Source: Candidatus Poribacteria bacterium (GTDB lineage Bacteria; Poribacteria; WGA-4E; WGA-3G). Taken from it: 64,000 nt of DNA. Each line of letters begins with the position of its first letter. Positions within the stretch are counted from its first letter, which is position 1. The translations under genes were made by a program, and so were the position numbers. This document shows positions 52,896 to 60,832 of the stretch, piece by piece. Location of the stretch: the NCBI GenBank assembly GCA_022828145.1, contig JAJEJA010000120.1:1-64000 (forward strand), in the 5' to 3' direction. The notes below the pieces were generated by a model that ran no database searches, had not been told where the DNA came from, and saw only the letters and a program-made list of their open reading frames with translations.

Positions 52896-55337
52896 TCAGC
52901 CAGGACCTGCTTGCGGATCATCAAGCAGGTTGAATCCAGATTCAATATCCCCCATACCTGGATAAGGATTGGTAAACTGATCCCCTTCCTGACCTGATTC
53001 CCCTTGAGGTGGTTTGCTTCGGTCTACATTTACGGAATCATTTTCTTTCTCTGAATCATCGCTATCTTCTTCTTCGTTTGCTGTCTCTGACGGTTTCTCA
53101 CCTATCAGATTGTCAGGACCGTACTTCTCAATATCATCCTCCGATTCACCAGATTTGCTATTGGAGGATTTGGATTGTCCACTTTGCATCTGGCTCTGTT
53201 GTTGATTAGAATCGGTCTGTTCACCGGGTTTACTATCAGAAGGTTGAGATTCTCCACTTGGGGATTGACTCTGCTGATTAGAATCGGTCTGTTCACCGGG
53301 TTTACCATCGGAAGGTTGAGATTCTCCACTTGGCGATTGATTCTGTTGATTAGAATCGGTCTGTTCACCAGGTTTGCCATCAGAAGGTTGGGATTCCGCA
53401 CTTGGCGATTGATTGGAATCACTTGGTTCACCAGATTGAGAAGTTTGTCCTGGAGCATCAGATGCTTGAGCAAGTAAGTTTGCCACAGAAGGCATTTTCT
53501 GTCCAGCGATCTCTTCTAACTTTTCAAGCATATCTCCCCATGATTCAATCTGTTCGCCATCAAATTCACTATTTTTTGCTGCTTCTTGTATCAACGCTTC
53601 CCCTGAATCAATTAGGCTATCCAGCTTGGCTGCATTCGCTTTTTCTTCTGCAGCTTGATTCTGTAACTTCTTTCGCTGTGCAGGATCATCCAGTGCCTCT
53701 GGTGGCAGGCTACTAAGTTCTTTGTTAATTTGGTGTAGCTGCAGCTCCTTATCGTGAACATCCTTCGCTGCCCCAGCCCAAAGACGCATCTGTCCAATAA
53801 GCCATTTGAAGTGTTCTGCAGGTGAAAGCACATGGAGTACAATCTGAGGTGAATGGATACGTCCCCGGTCAGGGAAGTAATCTTCAACATAAGCATGCAA
53901 ACGGAGACTCTGCGGTTTGCCGTTTTCACGTCCAGTGGAAAATGTGGCAGTAACATTGAGCTCTTCTGAAGTCGGAGAACCTGACGATACAGGTTTCTCA
54001 CCACTTGCAGGATCAGGATTTTGAACTGGATTAGGAATCCCTTCCCATTCTAAACCGACCTGTTTCACGCCGAAATCATCACCTGCCTGTATCTCAAATG
54101 AAAGCACTTCTGATGAAACAACAACTTGATTATTTTTCAAATTTTTGAGAGCGACTGTCGGTGCAGCATCGTCCTCCAAATCAAACTGTAATATCTGAGG
54201 TGCTTTTGCTGTGAGTCCAAAACGGTCTCGCCATGTCAGCTGCATCTCTGTAGTCTTTGCGATGGAAATCGGTTCGGTTGTCACAGTAGCTCCATCCACC
54301 TTTTGCGGACGATTATTCAAAGTCGCTTCTGACAGTTCGCGCGTAGTTGTAGCTTCCAACGTTGCAGTGCTACCTTTAACTAAGTTCACAGTACCGCCAC
54401 GCACATCAGATACTTGCGGTTCTTCACGTTGTAGATATTCAGGTAGTTGCACCGTTGCAACAAGTTCTTTTAGCGCGGGTCTTAATTTCGGTTCAACAGG
54501 AATAGAACGGCGCGCATCACCTACGCGAAGTTTTATCTTTCCATCCTCTGTTTGTGGGGGTAATTCAAACTTATAGGATGTACCATCCCGTTCGGCAACT
54601 ATCGGTTTTTGCTTTGAATACTGTGCTTGACCAGATTCTGGCTTCCAGCGCGATTCGTCTTTTAGTTGTGCTTCAACATCAAAAGGCTCCGCATAAGCGA
54701 CGACACGCAGATCAGGATTACCATCCAACTGTGCAAAAGTATATCGTTCCACATTTCTCCACGGCATCAACCAACGCGCAAGCGAATTACGCGTTGTTGC
54801 GGGGATTATCATAGCACCGATAATAACCAAAATTAAGGGTAAACCTACCGCTAATGCCCAACGACGATGCCGAGGATTCGGCACTGCCTGTGAAAGATTG
54901 TGTTTTGCCACCTCTTCATCAACTTGACGCATAGCTGCTGCAACCAACGCAGGACTTGATGACTGATCAGACCTATTTGATGCAAGTTCTACAATACCAA
55001 GTACGTGGTCGCCAAAACGCGGGTATTTATGCTGCAATAACCGAGCAACTCCATCCAACGTTCGATTTCGCCACACCCATTTGTAATACTTCAATGGAAG
55101 AAAAACTACCATACCTACCATACCAATCAGTAGGATGAACGCACGCAAAACGTTGGGGGTATCAATCACTCTGTCCAAACCAAACACGATCAGATAAGAG
55201 ATGATGAGACCAAAAATTGCTGCTAAAGTACCTTCCGCAAGTTTGATTATCCAGACATGTTTTCTATATTTTTCTAATGCTTTTTCCATACGAGGCGGCA
55301 GCGTTACCGCATTATCCTTTGGTTGTGTTTGGTTCAT
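52896..55337 (-). CDS. DUF4175-type membrane protein with repeat-rich C-terminal region
   Basis: 813 residues. TMs at about 32-52 (KLAEGTLAAIFGLIISYLIV), 64-82 (RAFILLIGMVGMVVFLPLKY) and 160-180 (WALAVGLPLILVIIGAMIIP). The periplasmic beta-rich region at about 190-500 contains an internally repeated sandwich fold, followed by helices (HINKELSSLP-type) and a Q/S/P/D-rich disordered tail with about four copies of a 24-25 residue unit (SPSGESQPSDGKPGEQTDSN). The family is common in Planctomycetes and relatives, often near MoxR/VWA genes, and has no defined function. AGGAG precedes the ATG. Confidence 0.78.
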   Translation of the reverse strand: MNQTQPKDNAVTLPPRMEKALEKYRKHVWIIKLAEGTLAAIFGLIISYLIVFGLDRVIDTPNVLRAFILLIGMVGMVVFLPLKYYKWVWRNRTLDGVARLLQHKYPRFGDHVLGIVELASNRSDQSSSPALVAAAMRQVDEEVAKHNLSQAVPNPRHRRWALAVGLPLILVIIGAMIIPATTRNSLARWLMPWRNVERYTFAQLDGNPDLRVVAYAEPFDVEAQLKDESRWKPESGQAQYSKQKPIVAERDGTSYKFELPPQTEDGKIKLRVGDARRSIPVEPKLRPALKELVATVQLPEYLQREEPQVSDVRGGTVNLVKGSTATLEATTTRELSEATLNNRPQKVDGATVTTEPISIAKTTEMQLTWRDRFGLTAKAPQILQFDLEDDAAPTVALKNLKNNQVVVSSEVLSFEIQAGDDFGVKQVGLEWEGIPNPVQNPDPASGEKPVSSGSPTSEELNVTATFSTGRENGKPQSLRLHAYVEDYFPDRGRIHSPQIVLHVLSPAEHFKWLIGQMRLWAGAAKDVHDKELQLHQINKELSSLPPEALDDPAQRKKLQNQAAEEKANAAKLDSLIDSGEALIQEAAKNSEFDGEQIESWGDMLEKLEEIAGQKMPSVANLLAQASDAPGQTSQSGEPSDSNQSPSAESQPSDGKPGEQTDSNQQNQSPSGESQPSDGKPGEQTDSNQQSQSPSGESQPSDSKPGEQTDSNQQQSQMQSGQSKSSNSKSGESEDDIEKYGPDNLIGEKPSETANEEEDSDDSEKENDSVNVDRSKPPQGESGQEGDQFTNPYPGMGDIESGFNLLDDPQAGPG
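53190..53420 (-). repeat. in-frame tandem repeat inside the DUF4175 gene
   Basis: About 3.5 units of 72-75 bp (containing CAGAAGGTTGAGATTCTCCA on the plus strand), encoding the SPSGESQPSDGKPGEQTDSN units. It is likely to vary in copy number. Confidence 0.75.
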
Positions 55338-55665
55338 AGAAATTCTCCTCTTGAAAGATTTGGATGCTCAATCCATAAGGTTCTCTACAATGTTCAATGT
55401 ATCCTATTATTAGTATTATATCACATCTAACATATTTATTGCAACCCAGAATGATATATTTAAAACAAATCCACCCTTGCAATCTTCTGCCAGATTATTC
55501 CATTGACATTCCTCTCAATACCTGTTAATCTATACTATGAAAAAAATCAGTTAGAACAACAGTGGCAACAGAGCAACAGCTGAATTAGAAAGACTACAAC
55601 AACAACTTGTTGACAAATAACAACTTCTGTCTGAACCAGATGGACGTTGAATAAAACCGAGCATT
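55338..55665. other. intergenic region with possible gene remnant
   Basis: 328 bases between divergent genes. A short frame near 55577-55620 reads TAELERLQQQLVDK and a stop, which resembles the C-terminal coiled coil of Uma2 proteins such as the one at 14005, and may be the remnant of a deleted paralogue. No promoter is clearly identified. Confidence 0.35.
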
Positions 55666-56844
55666 ATGATGGAAATCCTAAACTATTATTTACCACTACG
55701 AATAGAATTCGGTGTAGGGGCAATTGCAAACTTACCAGAGCATGTCAAAGCACTCAATGGTAAAAAACCCTTCATCGTCAGCGATACTGGTATCCAAGAA
55801 ATAGGGATATTGTCACAAGCCATTACCCCGATCAAGAATGCAAACATACCCTTTGCAATTTATGTAGATGTTGAGCCGAATCCTACCGATATGAGTACCG
55901 TACAAGGTGCCGAAATCTATCAAAAAGAAAAGTGTGATGTCGTCATTGCTGTTGGGGGTGGCAGTGTAATGGATGCTGCCAAGGCGATACGCATTTTGGC
56001 AACACACGAACCCCCCTTAGAACCTTACTACGCAGGTTCAGGTGGCGCAGAAAGAATCCGTGAGGATATGCCCCCCTTAATATGCATCCCAACAACTGCG
56101 GGAACAGGAAGTGAAGTTTCTCAAGGAGCGGTCATAACTGACACCTCACTGAAAACAACAGATAGATGGCGAAAACGCGCGATCGTTACACGTTTTAATA
56201 TGGCTAATATCGCACTATTGGACCCTACACTTACCGTGAAAATGCCACCTTCATTGACAGCAGCAACAGGTATGGACGCTATCACCCACAGTATAGAGGC
56301 TTATGTAGCAACAAAATATCACCCAATATCAGAAGGGGTGGCGTTGCAAGCATTAAAAATATTAGGCGCGAATATCCGAACTGCATATCATAACGGAGAT
56401 AATATAGAAAGTAGGGGAGAGATGCTGTTCGCATCGTGTATGGCAGCTTTCGCATTTCAGAAAGGTCTTGGGGCAGTACATTCAATCGCACACCAATTAT
56501 CAACTGAGGCACCTATCCCGCACGGTGTTGCGAATGCAATCCTATTGCCACCTGTCATGACGTTTAATCTACCACACGTTATTGAAAAGTATGCTGCTGT
56601 TGCCGATGCTTTAGGTGTTAATATTGAAGGGATGTCTAAGAGTGATGCTGCACGCGCTGCAATTGATGAAATCCGAAGGTTGAACAGAGAACTGAATATG
56701 CCAACAGGACTCGGCGAAGCAGGTTTAGACAGAGAGAAAATACCGAAACTCGCAGCGGATGCAATGCTTGATCATTGTCATAAGTTTAATCCAAGACCGT
56801 GTTCTGAACAGGATATGTTAAATCTACTACAAGATTCTTTTTAA
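55666..56844 (+). CDS. iron-containing alcohol dehydrogenase
   Basis: 392 residues, group III alcohol dehydrogenase. NAD-binding loop VAVGGGSVMDAAKAI at about 95-108, then PTTAGTGSEVSQGAVI, and the metal-binding region TGMDAITHSIEAY (Asp and His ligands) and GAVHSIAHQL (two further His). It oxidises an alcohol to an aldehyde or the reverse, with NAD(P). It could supply or consume aldehydes of a microcompartment pathway, but it is 21 kb from the BMC genes and has no encapsulation peptide. Either of two adjacent ATGs may be the start. The TAA stop lies in the end of a repeat element. Confidence 0.9.
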   Translation: MMEILNYYLPLRIEFGVGAIANLPEHVKALNGKKPFIVSDTGIQEIGILSQAITPIKNANIPFAIYVDVEPNPTDMSTVQGAEIYQKEKCDVVIAVGGGSVMDAAKAIRILATHEPPLEPYYAGSGGAERIREDMPPLICIPTTAGTGSEVSQGAVITDTSLKTTDRWRKRAIVTRFNMANIALLDPTLTVKMPPSLTAATGMDAITHSIEAYVATKYHPISEGVALQALKILGANIRTAYHNGDNIESRGEMLFASCMAAFAFQKGLGAVHSIAHQLSTEAPIPHGVANAILLPPVMTFNLPHVIEKYAAVADALGVNIEGMSKSDAARAAIDEIRRLNRELNMPTGLGEAGLDREKIPKLAADAMLDHCHKFNPRPCSEQDMLNLLQDSF

Positions 56845-56986
56845 CGTGAATTCGATTAATCATTTCGGTTGCGTTCACTCACACCATTTCGTATCCGAGA
56901 GACGTGAATTGTAGCACAAACTTTCAGTTTGTGGCACATCTTCGCAAACTGGAAAGTTTGCGCTACATTTATCAAACTCACGATAT
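56842..56986. mobile_element. diverged copy of the TAACGTGAGTTTGAT element
   Basis: Left end TAACGTGAATTCGAT (56842) and right end ATCAAACTCACGAT (56971-56984) match the 17-bp ends at 31547-31670 with 2 or 3 changes. Inside is a hairpin pair, GTAGCACAAACTTTCAGTTT (56911 on) facing CGCAAACTGGAAAGTTTGCG (56943 on). The left end supplies the stop codon of the alcohol dehydrogenase gene. No gene is seen in 56987-57171. Confidence 0.7.
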
Positions 56987-57171
56987 TTTTAAAAACTTCT
57001 CTGCCGAGATATTTGAGTGGTTTTCCTTTTCTGTGAAACTGCTTGATTTTGTGTTAGCTATGAATAACATTTCGCTACGGCAGTGGTGTATCCTAAATAA
57101 CTACCACAAGGTTATCCGAAACGTCCTGCGGAGAGACACAAAACCCCCACACAAAAAGGAGAAACTTAACA

Positions 57172-57948
57172 ATGAAAGAACTTTACAATGAAAAAACTTT
57201 AATTACGCTTTTTATTTTGAGTATAGTCGTTTTGTTTGGATGTCAAAAAACTGACGATGTGTCTGAACAGAATGATTGGCTCCCTCCCCATCTTCAGAAA
57301 CAATTTCCCCATCTGCAGAAACAATTGCAGGAACAAATGCAGGGAAGCCGCAAAAAAACTCGAGAGCAACAGGATAAAGAGAATGAAAAGTTGTATAAAG
57401 AGATAAGAAAAGAGAACTGGAAGCAATGGTTGTTGATATTTAAGAAAGCTAACTATAATGTTCTTTTTAGCGTTAGGAAGTCAGAGAAGTGGATATCAGA
57501 ACATTTGAATGAAGCTACATTAGAAGCATCTGACTATTTGAATGAAACAGAGTCGTTGGAATGGTTATCAGAAAATGGGTATGAAGTTGAGAAATCATCA
57601 GATGGCTCTACAACAATCAAAAAGACTATAAAAAAGAGACTGATACCGGATGAAGCAATAAAAGACATGCGAGAGGCAGGTGTTCCGCTGCCACGTGATG
57701 CATATCGTTTAGTTAGTAGATCAATATCGATATCTATAGGGGATGCTCGGATTATAGCTCGCCCTCTTTTAGAAGATAAAGGGGTTTTAACTGCTCTTCA
57801 CGGTAAATTTTATATTAAGGAAAAACCACCACAACCAGCTTTCAACCCACATTATGATATTTTTTATGGAACGGGACTGCCTTCTGGTGTTGATAGTTTT
57901 GTGATAATAGTTGACTTAAATGGTAAACATCGCGTTATTATCAAATAA
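57172..57948 (+). CDS. hypothetical lipoprotein, 258 aa
   Basis: Not recognised. Lipoprotein signal ending VLFGC (Cys24), then a charged Gln/Lys-rich helical region (HLQKQFPHLQKQLQEQMQ, KENEKLYKEIRKENWKQW), and a C-terminal beta-like part (DARIIARPLLEDKGVLTALH, VDSFVIIVDLNGKHRVII). AAAAGGAG before the ATG at 57172. It is AT-richer than its neighbours. It may interact with the small exported protein encoded next. Confidence 0.65.
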   Translation: MKELYNEKTLITLFILSIVVLFGCQKTDDVSEQNDWLPPHLQKQFPHLQKQLQEQMQGSRKKTREQQDKENEKLYKEIRKENWKQWLLIFKKANYNVLFSVRKSEKWISEHLNEATLEASDYLNETESLEWLSENGYEVEKSSDGSTTIKKTIKKRLIPDEAIKDMREAGVPLPRDAYRLVSRSISISIGDARIIARPLLEDKGVLTALHGKFYIKEKPPQPAFNPHYDIFYGTGLPSGVDSFVIIVDLNGKHRVIIK

Positions 57949-58069
57949 GTCAGAGCATTGGAAAGAGTTAAAACCTGCTACAAAACCAATTCCCCGGTTG
58001 CGATGATTATTGGGAAATATGGGCAATGCTAAATTTAAAAACACAAAAAACAGATCGGAGGATCAACTC

Positions 58070-58597
58070 ATGAATTTCAAACAAAAGTTAGGATATATGT
58101 GTATCGGCTGTCTATTCACAATCACAGGATACATCCTCGCATCACTGGGTGGTATTACCACACATGCACAACAAGATAAACAAGTGATTGACGAAATCGC
58201 TTGTAGACATTTAAAAGTTGTCAACAAACAAGGAAAAACCGTTGCTCATATAAAAGAACACCAACTTGGGGGTGGAGAAATAAGATTATACACAACAAAG
58301 GGTGAGGACGTCGTATTTATTACTTCGTCACTTGGATTAGGAACAGTATCGGTTTCCACTGAAGAAAAAACAGGAAAGGGCAGTGTAGCTATGTCCGCAG
58401 GTCCCACTGGTGCTTCTTTGTGGGTCACCAACAGTTTCGGTGAGACTGTGGTGAGCATGATTGCAGATGACCTCCTCGGGGGTACCGGTCGTTTGTCTGT
58501 CAGCGACCCGAATGGAAGTATTGTGGCTCAAATGAGGGCAGAAAAAATGGGGAACGGCATAATACAAACCTATAAAGGTGGTTGGAGAATCCACTAA
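58070..58597 (+). CDS. small exported beta-repeat protein
   Basis: 175 residues from the ATG at 58070, chosen for the GGAGG 11 bases upstream; the frame is open 20 codons further but without a ribosome site. Signal/anchor region MGYMCIG-type (LGYMCIGCLFTITGYILASL). The rest is a regular pattern of short strands with recurring phrases such as LKVVNKQGKTVAHIKEHQLG, GEIRLYTTKGEDVVFITSSL, ASLWVTNSFGETVVSMIADD and GRLSVSDPNGSIVAQMRAEK, roughly 35 residues each, suggesting a beta-solenoid-like repeat. Function unknown. Confidence 0.65.
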   Translation: MNFKQKLGYMCIGCLFTITGYILASLGGITTHAQQDKQVIDEIACRHLKVVNKQGKTVAHIKEHQLGGGEIRLYTTKGEDVVFITSSLGLGTVSVSTEEKTGKGSVAMSAGPTGASLWVTNSFGETVVSMIADDLLGGTGRLSVSDPNGSIVAQMRAEKMGNGIIQTYKGGWRIH

Positions 58598-58811
58598 ACT
58601 CACAAAAGCAACAGCGAAAATGAAAGGAATTGCCAATTGAAATCCCCTAAACACCCCGAATCCGTTAACTATAATAGTCTTGAAGCCGTGACACTGATGA
58701 GAACCTTCACACCGCCACTCATCTTTGTCACCGCAAGAGGCGTTGACCAAACTTTCTTTATTTGATATTATTTACTATAAAATCATAGATGTTACTCAGG
58801 ACAGTTATCAG

Positions 58812-60698
58812 ATGATTAGAAAACTCATCTCCCTCCCAATCATTTGTTTATTACTACTCACTTTAATATCAGACATCTTTGCACAGAACTATACGCAATG
58901 GAATTTACCTGCAGGTGCAAAGACACGCCTTGGTAAAGGCACAATAGATGGGATAGCATACTCTCCTGATGGTAAAAGACTTGCAGTGGCTGGTAGCATT
59001 GGCATTTGGATCTATGACGTGCAGATGGGCAAAGAACTCAATCTATTTGCTCCCCACACATCTTCCATCACTAGTGTCGCATTCAGTCCAAACGGACAGA
59101 CGTTGGCTGGTGGATGTAGTGACGCGACTATTCGTGTCTGGGATGCACGCACCGGTACACATCTACAGACTCTCACAGGTCACTCAGCTTATATCTCAAG
59201 CATAGTGTTCAATTCGGACGGTTCAAGGTTAGCAAGTGGAAGTCATGACAAAAAGGTGCTGCTGTGGGATGCACATACCGGAAAATCTCTAAGAACATTT
59301 GATGATCACACAGATGGGATCAGCAGTGTAGCATTTAGTCCAGATAGTAATATAATCGCAAGTGGGGGAATGGACAAGACAGTGCGACTATGGGATGTGC
59401 AAACAGGAAAACGGTTACGGACATTAAGAGAACATAACGGTGATGTTAGAAGTATATCCTTTAGTCCAGATGGCAAGACATTAGCAACTGTGAGTTACTT
59501 AGACGAAAAAATCAATCTATGGACGGTACATACTGGCAAACCTATTGCAACACTCAAAGGACATGCCGAGATCTCAAACGCAATATATAGTCCAGACGGT
59601 AAAATGGTAGCAAGTGGGAGTAAAGATGGAACTGTGCGACTATGGAATGTAGAAACCAGAACACTTATGCGGACGTTGGCTGGACATAGTAGTGTAGTCA
59701 CCGTCATTGTGTTCAGTCCAGATGGAAAAACACTGGTGAGTGGAAGCGATTTAGATGAAACTATTCATTTCTGGGATGTGCAAAATGATACACCTCTTAA
59801 GACAATCACCGGCCATAGAGGGACGATATATAGCATCGTTTTCAGTCCGGATGGAAAGACCTTAGCCTGTGGGTATAGAAGTGGAATTGTGAAGCAATGG
59901 AATGTGCAAACAGGCATCTCTCTTCGTACGTTCAAAGGATCTACTAAAAGTGTCTTTAATTTTGTACGTAGTGTTATGTTCAGTCCGGATGGGAAGACAC
60001 TGGCAATTGCCAATGGCGACATATCCTTTCCTATATGGAATTTAGAAACAGACACCCATCGTCTCATACCGTTTGATATGAGAGTCAGGCCTCCAATTGT
60101 CAGATTTGAACAAGTGGTGTTTAACCAGAATGGAAAGAAGTTGGCAAGTGCGGATTGGCATACCATTCGTATATGGGATGTGCAGACAGGTAAACAACTT
60201 CGAGCAATGGTAGGAGGGGAAGCAGGTTACAATCATATCGCTTTTAGTCCAGATGGGAAAATGATTGCAGCTGGAGGAAGGGACAATATCCTTCGTCTAT
60301 GGGATGCAACAAAAGGTATTCAACTTAGAACCATGAAGGGACATACAGATACTATTAACGGTGTGGCTTTTAGTCCAGATGGGAAAATCATAACGAGTGT
60401 AAGCAGCGATTCTACTGTGCGTCTCTGGAATGTCCAAACGGGAAATCAACTTCAAACAATGAATGGACACAAAGGTATTATCTATGGTGTGGCTTTCAGT
60501 CCGGATGGCAAAACGATAGCCAGCGCAGGTTTAGATAAAACCGTACGGCTTTGGGATGTAGACATGCATGCTTTAATTTTGACTTTAGCCGAACACCAGT
60601 CTTCCGTTACAGCGGTGACCTTCAGTCCAGACGGTAAGGTAATCGCAAGTGCCAGCGGAGGCACCGTTCTGTTGTGGGAAATCTCTATTCTACAGTAA
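58812..60698 (+). CDS. secreted WD40-repeat protein, third paralogue
   Basis: 628 residues from the ATG at 58812, where a signal peptide starts (MIRKLISLPIICLLLLTLIS, cleaved after IFAQ). The frame is open upstream only through a TTG without support. The header LPAGAKTRLGKG matches the other two WD40 proteins, followed by about 14 WD40 blades (VAFSPDGKTIASAGLDKTVR, LWDVQTGKRLRTLREH), very regular and probably two propellers. Periplasmic or surface exposed; a binding scaffold with no visible enzymatic domain. Confidence 0.88.
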   Translation: MIRKLISLPIICLLLLTLISDIFAQNYTQWNLPAGAKTRLGKGTIDGIAYSPDGKRLAVAGSIGIWIYDVQMGKELNLFAPHTSSITSVAFSPNGQTLAGGCSDATIRVWDARTGTHLQTLTGHSAYISSIVFNSDGSRLASGSHDKKVLLWDAHTGKSLRTFDDHTDGISSVAFSPDSNIIASGGMDKTVRLWDVQTGKRLRTLREHNGDVRSISFSPDGKTLATVSYLDEKINLWTVHTGKPIATLKGHAEISNAIYSPDGKMVASGSKDGTVRLWNVETRTLMRTLAGHSSVVTVIVFSPDGKTLVSGSDLDETIHFWDVQNDTPLKTITGHRGTIYSIVFSPDGKTLACGYRSGIVKQWNVQTGISLRTFKGSTKSVFNFVRSVMFSPDGKTLAIANGDISFPIWNLETDTHRLIPFDMRVRPPIVRFEQVVFNQNGKKLASADWHTIRIWDVQTGKQLRAMVGGEAGYNHIAFSPDGKMIAAGGRDNILRLWDATKGIQLRTMKGHTDTINGVAFSPDGKIITSVSSDSTVRLWNVQTGNQLQTMNGHKGIIYGVAFSPDGKTIASAGLDKTVRLWDVDMHALILTLAEHQSSVTAVTFSPDGKVIASASGGTVLLWEISILQ

Positions 60699-60832
60699 TT
60701 GTAGGGAATCATAAGTTCCGTACAGCACAAACTAATACTATTTCTATTAAATTTTCTCTCATTACCGACTGTTTAGAAATGAAACGGGGAACGGCACAAT
60801 CTAACAGAATGTGCTACAATAAAGCGACATTT

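Noticed and set aside
53190-53420. Tandem 72-75 bp repeats as a possible CRISPR or satellite
   Set aside because: They are in frame inside the DUF4175 gene and encode a disordered linker; there are no unique spacers.
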